Source: Areca catechu | Lineage: Eukaryota; Streptophyta; Magnoliopsida; Arecales; Arecaceae | Assembly: GCA_021397845.1 (NCBI GenBank) | Contig: CM038039.1 | Coordinates: 6,069,731-6,133,730 of the forward strand | Direction: 5' to 3' | Length of the DNA: 64,000 nucleotides | Part shown: piece by piece, positions 10,068 through 18,703 of the stretch | Numbering within the stretch: position 1 is the stretch's first letter | How the letters are laid out: each line of letters starts with the position of its first letter | Made by a program: the position numbers and the translations under genes | Notes under the pieces: generated by a model | Told to the model about the DNA's origin: nothing | Database searches by the model: none | The model's input: only the letters and a program-made list of their open reading frames with translations

Positions 10068-11230
10068 TTATTGATAATACTTTTGAAGGTTGTCTACATT
10101 CCACGGACGTGCCACTTGTCGTCCATCCAGATGTTCAAGTCGGTAGGTTCTGGCTCGGATTACTTCGGTTACCTTGTAGGGGCCTTCCCAGTTGGGGGTG
10201 AGCTTTCCTTGTTTGATTGGTTTGGAGATTTCCATCCTTCGTAGCACCAGGTCTCCAACCCGAAAGGTTCGAGCCTTGACTTGAGAATTATAGTATCTGG
10301 CTATCTTTTGATGATGGGCTGCCATTTTCAAGTTCGCATGGAGTCTGGTTTCTTTAAGCAAGTCTAAATCAACCCTTCTCTGCTCAGAGTTGGCCAGCTC
10401 GACTAAATGATCGATCCGAAGGGATTGCAGAGAGATTTCCATAGATAGGACCACCTCGCTCTCGTAAGTCAGATTGAATGGAGTTTCTCCAGTCATCGTT
10501 CAGGAGGTGGTCCGATAGGCCTAGAGCACCGAATGAAGCTCTTCTGCCCAAAGTCCCTTGGCATCATTCAGTCGGGTCTTCAATCTATGCAGGATCGTCC
10601 GATTGGTTATTTTGGCTTCTCCGTTAGATTGGGGATGACCGATTGAGGTTAGCCGATAAGAAACATGATATTACTGGCAGAACTTCCAAAATTTCGGGTT
10701 GTCAAACTGTCTTCCATTGTCAGTGATGATGGCCTGTGGAATGCCGAACCAGAAGATAATATAATTTCGGACAAAGTCTTCTACTTTGTTTTCCGTGATT
10801 TAGGCCAGCGGCTCGGCTTCCACCCATTTGGTGAAGTAGTCGATGGCCATAATCAAGTACTTTCATTGCCCGAAGGCTGATGGGAACGGCCCAAGGATGT
10901 CCATTCCCCACTGCACGAACGGCCAGGGGGTAGTCAGTGGGGTCAACTGACTGGCTGGTCATCTCTGAATGCTGGCATACCTTTGGCACGCATCGCACCT
11001 TTTGATGAAGTTGGACACGTCCTTCTGAATGATCGGCCAATAGTATTCCTGTCGGATGATTTTGTAGGTCAAGGATCTTCCTCCAAGGTGGTCACCGTAG
11101 ATGCCTTCGTGCACTTCTCTAAGTGCGTAATTGGCATCCAACAGACCCAGGAACTTGAGTAATGGTTGCGTGAACTACCGTTTGTACAAAATTCCATCGA
11201 GGACAACGTACTTCGAGGCGATCTAGCATA
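10068..11230 (-). pseudogene. Element A integrase
   Basis: Reads on the minus strand. The N-terminal zinc site is intact in 10959-11141 (EVHEG, GDHLGG, then CDACQR). The catalytic core follows in another frame with GMDILGPF and TDNGRQF, but where the third acidic residue should be (NGxAEVTN in relatives) the sequence reads NGEAKITN, so glutamate is replaced by lysine at 10611-10613. Several in-frame stops break the core. The C-terminal part, 10068-10496, is open and ends in the GPY/F-like NWEGPYKVTEV and WNVDNLQKYYQ. Inactive by stops and by loss of the catalytic residue. Confidence 0.88.
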
Positions 11231-11354
11231 CATGCTTGGCTTTAAATCTATCTTTCGACAGGGATTCAATGAGAAATGCAAGGATAGGATCCATCCAAGA
11301 GGATTCCCGATCCACTTGATGGATTCCGACCGTCTCCTCAGCAATGCTTGGGCG

Positions 11355-11960
11355 TTACAAATATTCCACGAAGGTTCGGTCAGTCGAGTCGATGACGGCA
11401 GTAGCTAGCCATGACAAAGCATCCGTCTGGGTGTTCTGCAATCGAGGTATATTGAGAATCTCGAAGAACTTAAGCCGGGTCACAAGACTTCGTACCTTGT
11501 CCAAATATTTGGCTAGGGTCGGATCTCTCACTTCGAACTCGCCCCTCACCTGGTTCACCACCAGTTGGGAGTCTGAGAAAACTCTGATCTGACTGATGCC
11601 AAGCTAGTCGACTATTCTTAATCCTGCAAGGAGGGCTTCATATTCTGCTTGGTTGTTAGATACCTGAAAAGCAAAATGCTAGGGTCGGATCTCTCACTTC
11701 GAACTTGCCCCTCACCTGGTTCACCACCAGTTGGGAGTCTGAGAAAACTCTGATCCGACTGATGCCAAGCTCGTCGGCTATTCTTAATCCTGCAAGGAGG
11801 GCTTCATATTCTGCTTCGTTGTTAGATACCTGAAAAGCAAAATGCAAGGCATACTCCAGGCTTTGTCCGTCGGAGTCGACCAGGATCAAACCTGCTCCTC
11901 AACCTGCAAGGTTTGATGCTCCGTCTACATGGAGAGTCCAAGCAGATTCAGTTTCTTTAG
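11355..11960 (-). pseudogene. Element A second (archaeal-type) RNase H, with internal duplication
   Basis: The minus-strand translation of 11656-11889 contains NNEAEYEALLAGLRIADELG and FSDSQLVVNQV, the pattern of the extra RNase H domain found in Tat-lineage elements. The segment 11513-11678 is repeated at 11679-11844 with few differences, so the motif FEVRDPTLA appears twice and the domain is broken (the first reading runs into a stop after the duplication). The part nearest integrase, 11355-11561, continues with KYLDKVRSLV and RLQNTQTDALSWLA. Confidence 0.85.
11513..11844. repeat. 166-bp tandem duplication in element A RNase H
   Basis: Copies at 11513-11678 and 11679-11844, both starting CTAGGGTCGGATCTCTCACT and ending at GCAAAATG. 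Only a handful of differences separate them, far fewer than between the LTRs, so the duplication came well after insertion. Confidence 0.9.
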
Positions 11961-12239
11961 TAAGGTCTTCCTCAAGTGCGCCGATCGATTGAAAAGGTGT
12001 CCCTGGTTTTCAGGTACATTCCGCTATGAAATCGGTGATCACCTGAGACTTCATGGCCAACCAGGAATGAAATAAGATGTCAAATTCACCCAGCTTGATA
12101 GCCCACTTGGCAAGCTGACCAGATGTGTCGGGACTTCTAAGGATCATCTTAAAAGGTTGATCAGTCATGACGACGATCGGATGTGCCTAGAATAGGGCTG
12201 CAGTTGCTTGGCTGATATGACCAAGGAGTAAACAAGTTT

Positions 12240-13355
12240 CTACATCTTGAGATATCTTGCTTCGGCGTCATAGAGAACTTTGCTGATGTAATAGACAGGC
12301 CTTTGCTGATTATTCTCTCCTATCCGGACGAGGATGGAGCTCACTGTCTCGTTGAACATCGACAGATACAAATATAGGGGCTCTCCCTCCACAGGCTTAA
12401 CCAGCAAGAAAGGGATCTTCATGTATTCTTTTAATGCTTCAAAGGCCAACCGACACTCATCGGACCACTGAAAGCGATCTGACAACCACAAAGTTTTGAA
12501 AAAAGGAAGACATTTCTCAGCCGACTTGGAGATGAAGCGGTTGAGAGAGGCTATTCGGCCCGTGAGTTCCTGCACTTGCTTCTTATTAGTCGGATGTCCC
12601 ATATCGACGACGGCCTTGATCTTGTCAGGGTTGATCTCAATTCCTCTCTACGCCTCCATATTTCTTCCAAGTTGCCCCTCGAATATCCTGTTGATCAGTC
12701 TTTAGAAGGTAACTCCGGCGTTCTTTAGGCCGAAGGGCATCATTTTATAGCAGTACAGCCCTTTATCAATGATAAAGGCCATCTTCTTCTCATCCTCCGG
12801 ATGCATCATGATTTGGTGGTAGCCAGAAAAGGCATCCATGAAGCTCAGAAGCTGATGTCTGGCCGTGGCATCCACCAGTTGGTCAATCTTCGACAGGGGA
12901 AAGCTGTCCTTTGGACATACTTTGTTGAGGTCGGTGTAGTCCACACATATCCTCCACTTTCCGTTAGCTTTCCTTACCATCACAATATTTGCCAACCAGT
13001 CAGAATAATGGACCTCTCTGATGAAGCCAGCATCAGAGAGCTTCTTAATCTCCTCATCAATCATTTTTTGCCTCTCGGGGGTGAAGCTTCTCTTCTTTTG
13101 TCTGGCAGGTTTACAAGCTGGGTCCACCTTCAGCTGGTGTGCTATAATCTCCGATGGGATGCCTAGCATGTCCGATGCCGACCAAGCGAATACGTCGATA
13201 TTGTCCCATAAGAAGCTGATCAGCTCCCGACTTGGCTTCTTCACTGAGTGTGCTTCTGATCTGTAGGACTTTAGTGGGATCGTCCTCTTGAAGAGGTACG
13301 AACAAGATCCTCTCGGCTGGTTGTCCACAGCAGTCGGCTTCGGCTTTGGGGTCAA
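12240..13355 (-). pseudogene. Element A reverse transcriptase and first RNase H, active site deleted
   Basis: The minus-strand frame 12702-13355 carries the RT fingers and palm start: KWRICVDYTDLNKVCPKDSF, FMDAFSGYHQI and MMPFGLKNAGVTF, where it stops. The following sequence reads on to IFEGQLGRNMEA, a stop, and RGIEINPDK at about 12650. In relatives (see element B) 60-70 residues lie between these points, including the catalytic YVDD, so that block has been deleted. The connection and first RNase H follow in 12240-12602 (LTGRIASLNRFI, FQWSDECRLAFEALK, RPVYYISKVLYDAEARY). The enzyme cannot be functional. Confidence 0.88.
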
Positions 13356-13383
13356 GCTGTTCCAAGGTGGAACGGTCCCCTAA

Positions 13384-13767
13384 CTACTTTCTCCTCATCA
13401 CACCAACCCCATTCCGGGTCAGAAACTTTTCCAGCATGTGGTAAGTGGATACAATGGCCCGAAATTTGTTAAGTACTGGCCGTCCCAAGATGGTATTGTA
13501 GGCCGAGGTCGTGCGTACGACCACGAAGTTGATGGAAAAAGTTTTTTGATAAGGCTCCGACCCGATTGTAACGGACAGAGTTATCTTTCCTTCTATCCCG
13601 ACGGAGTTTCCTCCGAACCCCATTAACAGTATTGGAGATTCTTGCAATCTGGCTCTAAACAGGTTCATCCTGACAAAAGTATCATAAAACAAAATCTCCG
13701 TGGAGCTTCCATTATCTATGAGGATCCTTCTTATATCATAGTTGGTAATTACTGCCGATACAACCAC
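13384..13767 (-). pseudogene. Element A aspartic protease
   Basis: Minus-strand reading with the active-site region RRILIDNGSSTEILFYDTF and the flap-side motif NTILGRP. The catalytic triplet is D-N-G rather than D-S/T-G, which may still be functional or may be a mutation. The frame overlaps the end of the gag frame by 19 bases and stops before RT begins, so gag, protease and RT are in different frames here. Confidence 0.82.
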
Positions 13768-15063
13768 AGGGTCATTCCCGGAGTTTTAGGTTCCAGGAGG
13801 TCTTCATCGGAGAAGCTAATTACATTAAAACCCCTAGACCTCTTCATAATGTCCCGGTCTTCTTCGTACTTCCAGTCGGACTGACGATGGAGCATGCCAA
13901 TATTTTCGTCAGTCGGACGCTGATTAGGCAGCTCTATCTCCTCTGGAGGGTCTCTAGCGGTGGAGGTTTCAGCCCGACTCTTTTGGGGTCGGACATACTT
14001 ATGCAGGTACCCCCGCCTAATCAAGTCCTCGATCGCGTCTTTCAGCTGGAGGCATTCTTCAGTACTGTGCCCGTGGTCGCGGTGGAACAGGCAATACTTG
14101 TCCTTGTTCCTTGATGCAGAAGGGCTCCTCATTGGACGGGGGCTTTGTAAGAAGGTCTCGTTCTCTATCTCCATTAGAATCTTCTCCCTCGGAAGGGATA
14201 GGGGCGTATAAGTCTCGAACCTCCTAAGGAAGTCTTTCGGCTTGGGGCTGCGACGTCGGGCCGAGTTGATCCCATTACTGGGAGGTCGGACTTCGGTAGC
14301 CTTGTCGTCCCGCTTCTTGGGAGCCGACCTCCCTTCAGTCTGGCATCGGCTCGTCGCCTGTTCTTCTGCCAGGACATACTTCTGCGCCCAGGCCAGCAGT
14401 TCGGAGTAGCTTATCGAAAATTTCTTGTCCAGGAAGAAGGTGAGCCTGGACGAGCGCAGCCCTTTCTTGAAGGCCAACATAGCTACGTCTTCATTGAGGT
14501 CCGGGATCTCCATGGTCGCTGAGTTGAATCGGGCCATGTAGTCCCGGAGGGTCTTTCCTTCCTTTTGCAGCACGAGGAAGAGACAGTCCATGTTTCTTGG
14601 CGTTCAATTACAAGTCCTGAAATGGGAGAGAAAAAAATTTTCCAACTGGGAGAATGAGTGAATCGTACCTGGTCAGATGGTGAAGAACTACATCCGAGCC
14701 GCCTTCTTAAGCATCGCAGGGAAGGCGATGCAGTGGAGGGCATCAGAGATGCCCTATACCATCATGTGGGCCTTGTAAGTGCCTAGATGGTCCAGTGGGT
14801 CGGTGGTGCCATTATAGGCATCCACTTGAGGGATTTTAAAGTGACGGGGGATAGGATCCCCCATGATCGTGGTAGAGAAAGGCGGGCAAGAATCGTACGT
14901 CTATGCTCCGTTGACCTTTTGCCAATCGACCAGCTCAGCGATCTGCTCCTCCATGGCTGGAGCTTGTTGGTGTAGTCTCTTTGGGCCTCGCTGTGATATT
15001 GGTCATCATCAGGGATTGAGTCAGCGGAGGAGGGTGAGGCAGACCTCACTCTCTTCTCATCAG
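13749..15063 (-). pseudogene. Element A gag
   Basis: The longest open part is 13749-14591 (280 codons), with the capsid end (LRDYMARFNSATMEIPDLNE, AMLAFKKGLRSSRL) and a zinc-knuckle variant CLFHRDHGHSTEEC typical of Tat-type gag. Upstream, in a neighbouring frame, the capsid start is recognisable around 14800 (IPQVDAYNGTTDPLDHLGTY) but several stops interrupt it. The same block occurs in element B gag, which supports the call. Confidence 0.85.
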
Positions 15064-15444
15064 CATGAGTCCCCTATGATCTTCTGGGCTATGATACAGC
15101 ACAGGAGCGGGACTAAGGGACTCCTTGTTATCGGCTTTTCCTAGCAGTAGGCTGATAGTTGGTTTGTGATGTCGCAAGGGATTGCTGTCTGTTTTGGTCG
15201 CATCCTGGAGATTCTGAACCACAGCAGCAAGGGTGTCAATGCAGTCCAGAAGGGTCTGGAACTGCTATTGTCCCAGAGTAATAGTAGGCTCTGCGACGTC
15301 ATTCTCCCTGAGAAGGCCTTCCGACCTTAACGGGGAGTGGCCTTTTCTGGTGGAGGTGTTTTGGACTCTTCCCTTCACCATTGCTCTTACTGGACAGCGG
15401 ATTCCTCCTTTTAGAGAAGGGAAAATAGGAACGGAGGTTCGAGC

Positions 15445-15463
15445 CCTTCCTCTAGCTCCAATC
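15445..15463 (-). other. Element A primer-binding region
   Basis: On the minus strand the bases just inside the 5' LTR read ATTGGAGCTAGAGGAAGGG. Element B has TTGGCGCACC at the same place, so this is the expected tRNA primer site, probably mutated; the tRNA was not identified. Confidence 0.4.
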
Positions 15464-16094
15464 TGTTGCTACAGACTCTCCCAGATCGGGTTCAGTCGGC
15501 TTAGCTAGAGTGCTCCTCTCTCGATTCCTACAAAAAAGTCCCAAGGGCCGGTGGTGTTCCGACGAGGGATACTTCGATGTTTAAGTTAGCGGGAGTTTGT
15601 AGGCAACATAATGGAGGAATCGAAGAAGAAGAGCTTGTGGAGAGTGAAAGAGACCTTACACCCGGGGTTCCCCTTTTACTTTATATAGGTGCGGAACACT
15701 ATCAGATTCTGTTAAGGGCTAGGTTGGAAATGTCTGATCTACCCCTAGGAGAATCAGGATGGTGGCCAGGTAGTACTAGGACGTGGCCATGTCGTGAAAT
15801 CTGTTGTAACAGAATTCTGGTACCAGCTGGGAAGGGCTTCTGGAGCCTTCTGACCGGTATGAACTTGGCTGAAATAGATCAGTCGGATTTATGATGGAGA
15901 GGGTTGGACGGGCCTCTATTGAAGCGGGTCGAACGAACCTTTACTGAAGTGGGTCGGACGGACCTTTGCTGAAGTGGGTCGGACAGACCTCTACAATAAT
16001 GGATCGTTCGGTCCTCCGTTGAAGTGGGTCGGACGGACCTCAGAGCCGGTCGGGTTTTTGGTATGGTTTAGAGAAAAGCTGATTAGGTATAACA
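15464..16094 (-). repeat. Element A 5' LTR (right), 631 bp
   Basis: Pairs with 5368-6154. It carries a minus-strand TATATAA box at 15681-15687 and about six copies of the 25-bp unit (about 15901-16050). Ends TAACA at 16094, followed by TGTAT, the partner of GGTAT on the other side. Confidence 0.88.
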
Positions 16095-16174
16095 TGTATA
16101 AAATAATTGATGGAATATGGCCTCCTCAAATCCCACCTGTAATGAATAGGTATCCTCATTAAGTTCGCCCAAGC

Positions 16175-17237
16175 TGGAGCTGTTAATGGATCGGTCCAGG
16201 TCCGAGATCCAAAGGTATTTATCCAATAGATCTGGATCTAGTATTAAATTTGGACCCGTTTACCCGACCCAAATCCGGACCCATTTAATTATAATTAAAT
16301 AGATTTGGATCTACATATTAAATATCTAGACCTGACAGACTCGGAACCCGATTATATAATATAGTATTATATATATTAATATTATTATGAACCGTTAAAT
16401 TTTTTGATCTAACAGCTCAAAATCAACTATAATTTTTAATATAAAAGGTCTTCAATTTAGCAGCGAAGCAACCCTAATTTTTTTCCATCGCCTAAGTCCC
16501 TAATCCTCCCTACCCCTCGATGGTCGCCGCCTCCCCCTCTTTGTTAAATCGGTATTTATGTAGTTTTTATTTTTATATTTAATAAGTAATCATTTATATT
16601 TTCTTTTGATTAGGCTTTCATTATTATCCCATATGGAAGAAGTTGATTTGGAGTTGCAAGGAATGATGGAACAAATTATGTATGATGGAGCAAATTGAAA
16701 TTACTCTTTGTAGTTGCTTTTAGTTTTCTTTAAGTGTAGTATTATTTTATCTTATATACTAGCTAAAAATATTTGCTTATATATCTATAAATTAGTATGC
16801 TTTTTTCATTGTCCCTTATTAAAGATTTTATTTACTTAATGTTTTCATATGGAAACTAAGAATTATTGCTATAAACTAGAAACCTGTAATCCTATTATGA
16901 TGGTTATAGTCCCATAATATTGCTACGTTTGTTAGCAGGTTATTATATCGTTTTGTTGCTACTTGCTTGTATTGTTATATTATAATAGGTTCTAATTCAA
17001 TCATCTTATTTACTTAATAAAAAAAGGTAAGAAGGTAATATTGGATTTCATGTGCTATGGTACTATCTATTTGGATCTAGGTCCGGGTCCGAATACCCGG
17101 ATCCATTCGGGTTCGTATCCGGTATTTCAAAACTGGACCCATCGGGTATTCGGGTCGGGTCCAGGTCTAAAAGCTAAGATCAGGTCCAGATCTAGATATC
17201 TAGGTTTCGACCCGAAGCTGATCCATTGATAGCTCTA
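16175..17237. mobile_element. hAT-like non-autonomous DNA transposon
   Basis: The left end TGGAGCTGTTAATGGATC and the reverse complement of the right end TAGAGCTATCAATGGATC form a terminal inverted repeat. The 8-bp flanks are GCCCAAGC (16167-16174) and GCCCAGGT (17238-17245), equal at six of eight bases with two transitions, which fits an aged 8-bp hAT target duplication. Subterminal regions are rich in GGGTCC/GGACCC and ACCCGA/TCGGGT motifs. The inside is AT-rich and encodes no recognisable transposase. Confidence 0.65.
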
Positions 17238-17398
17238 GCCCAGGTAGCTAAAACGGCGCGCGAAGTGCTCATTCCATACAAATGCCCTCATATAAGTTCC
17301 ATGCAAGATACCGGATCTTCCATTCATCAGAAAGATCAAACGACAGATCGACAGCTCGTATAAAAGGCATTATACGCCGAGTCCATGTGTACGCCTCT

Positions 17399-17700
17399 TT
17401 TTTTTTTTGATAAGGCGGATAATTCAATCAACAGTTCTGGTACAAATATATCAAAAAAAATTTAAAAAATATAATCTTTGAACTCCAAAGATGACTCATC
17501 TAACTGAATCCACAGTACTGTCCCGAATGGGTGGTGATCAAGGAGGCAACCCAATCTGTTATCATTTTGACCTTCCTAAAAATATATCTGACAATAAAAA
17601 AGAGAACAGCATCGACTATTCTTTTGATCCATGAAATAAGTATAGCAAAGTCTTCCTGATCTCACCTGAAAAATCAGCAGGTGTATCGAATTCCTGTCCA
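17399..17700 (-). mobile_element. 5'-truncated L1 LINE tail
   Basis: On the minus strand this segment ends in TTATC and an A tail (the T run at about 17399-17410). Just upstream, two adjacent frames give DWVASLITTHSG and then TVLWIQLDESSLEF, resembling the conserved C-terminal end of plant L1 ORF2 (the DWVASFAxxHSG region of its RNase H end). Only about 300 bp remain; the 5' boundary is approximate. Confidence 0.5.
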
Positions 17701-17776
17701 GTCCTGTTGTAAGCTCAGCCCAGGTGCGTCTCCTTCGAGGATACGAGGGCGCGTGAGGGTAGAGCGGTGCGGAAGA

Positions 17777-17968
17777 GGGTTCGGGTTGTATCTTTTACCC
17801 AGAAAGAATGATTGACCTTTTTTACGCGAAACCAACCGTTGATCATGTCTCGCACAGGAGTGGTACGCCGGACTAATCTTGCATTGCACTCTTGGAGATC
17901 CAACGGTGCACATCGAGAGAAGACGTGACTCATTCTTTTGCGCAGAAAAGATACAACCCAAACCCGCG
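17777..17968. mobile_element. About 190-bp hairpin element (MITE-like) upstream of the host gene
   Basis: The arm at 17777-17811 (GGGTTCGGGTTGTATCTTTT...AAAGAATGA) is matched by the reverse complement of 17930-17968, and an inner pair around CCGTTGATC/GATCCAACGG extends the palindrome. The whole could fold into an imperfect hairpin. It lies about 300-480 bp upstream of the host gene's start codon, so it is probably in its promoter. No target duplication was established. Confidence 0.55.
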
Positions 17969-18030
17969 GAAGGAGAGCGAGCGCAATAGCGTTTCCCTTC
18001 CGTATCGGCAAGGCAGCGTTGCCACCGGAC

Positions 18031-18042
18031 AAATAAATAAAA
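18031..18042 (+). promoter_or_regulatory. Possible TATA-like element of host gene
   Basis: AAATAAATAAAA followed by a pyrimidine-rich stretch (CTCTCTCTCTCC) that could hold the transcription start, about 210 bp before the ATG at 18253. Weak evidence; the start site is not fixed by sequence. Confidence 0.3.
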
Positions 18043-18129
18043 CCCCCCCGCTCGCCTTTCGTTTTCTCTCTCTCTCCCCGACTTTCTTTGGGCTCCCCCG
18101 TTTCCGAAGCGGATTAGGATATAGAAAGG

Positions 18130-18130
<1 letters not shown>

Positions 18131-18167
<37 letters not shown>
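18131..18167 (+). repeat. (GA)n microsatellite in 5' UTR
   Basis: An uninterrupted GA run of about 36 bases, roughly 90 bp before the start codon. GA tracts are common in plant 5' leaders and bind BPC/GAGA-binding factors; length polymorphism is likely. Confidence 0.85.
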
Positions 18168-18169
<2 letters not shown>

Positions 18170-18252
18170 CTTGTCTTGTTTCCTCAATTCCTTCTCCTCC
18201 CTTTCCTCCGTTTTTAGGGTTTCGTTGTCGATCGTTCTGCTCCATCGAATCC

Positions 18253-18411
18253 ATGGCGAGGAAGCGGAAATCGGACGCGACGCGCCTCGACGAGGTGGAT
18301 CGGACCCTCTACTCCACTTTCTGCAGCGCGGCCAACTCGCTCTCCCAGCTGTACACCCAGGCCATGAACCAGCAGAAAGTGTCCTTCCAGGCCGGCGAGC
18401 GCCATGCGCTG
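18253..18411 (+). CDS. Host gene exon 1 (coding)
   Basis: ATG at 18253 in the context ATCCATGG. Encodes 53 residues ending GERHAL; donor CTG|GTTCGC at 18412. An overlapping 184-residue frame starting at 17892 runs through the leader and is a shadow. Confidence 0.88.
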
Positions 18412-18644
18412 GTTCGCCTCTCTCTCCCCCTCTTCTCATCGACTGATTAATCGTTCGTGTCGAGGTTCTTTCTTTGATTGATTGACAACTTATGTTTTCT
18501 CCTAATCTGATTGAAAGGTTGATTGATAGTACTTGTGCCGGCTCTTCTTGGATGGAATCTTTGTGAAATTTCTTCTCTCTTTTTCTTCTTCTTTTTGAAT
18601 ACTTTTTGTTTGCTTTAATGGATATGATTGTTTTGAGTTTGTTT

Positions 18645-18703
<59 letters not shown>

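Larger units (their letters stand above)
5368..16094 (-). mobile_element. Element A: old Tat-type Ty3/gypsy retrotransposon
   Basis: A complete but decayed LTR retrotransposon of 10.7 kb. The LTRs are 5368-6154 and 15464-16094; both begin TGTTGC and end TAACA in window orientation. Gag, protease, RT, RNase H and integrase read on the minus strand in the order of Ty3/gypsy. The bases just outside are GGTAT (5363-5367) and TGTAT (16095-16099), a 5-bp target duplication with one change. LTR divergence is heavy: about 20 differences in the first 110 aligned bases by eye, mostly transitions, so it is an old insertion. A second, archaeal-type RNase H and a plus-strand accessory gene between integrase and the 3' LTR point to the Tat lineage. 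Every pol domain is broken. Confidence 0.9.

Noticed and set aside
17892..18446. 184-residue plus-strand ORF over the host gene leader, and 169 residues on the minus strand
   Set aside because: Runs through the GA microsatellite; the frame starting at 18253 has family similarity and joins exons 2 and 3 in phase.
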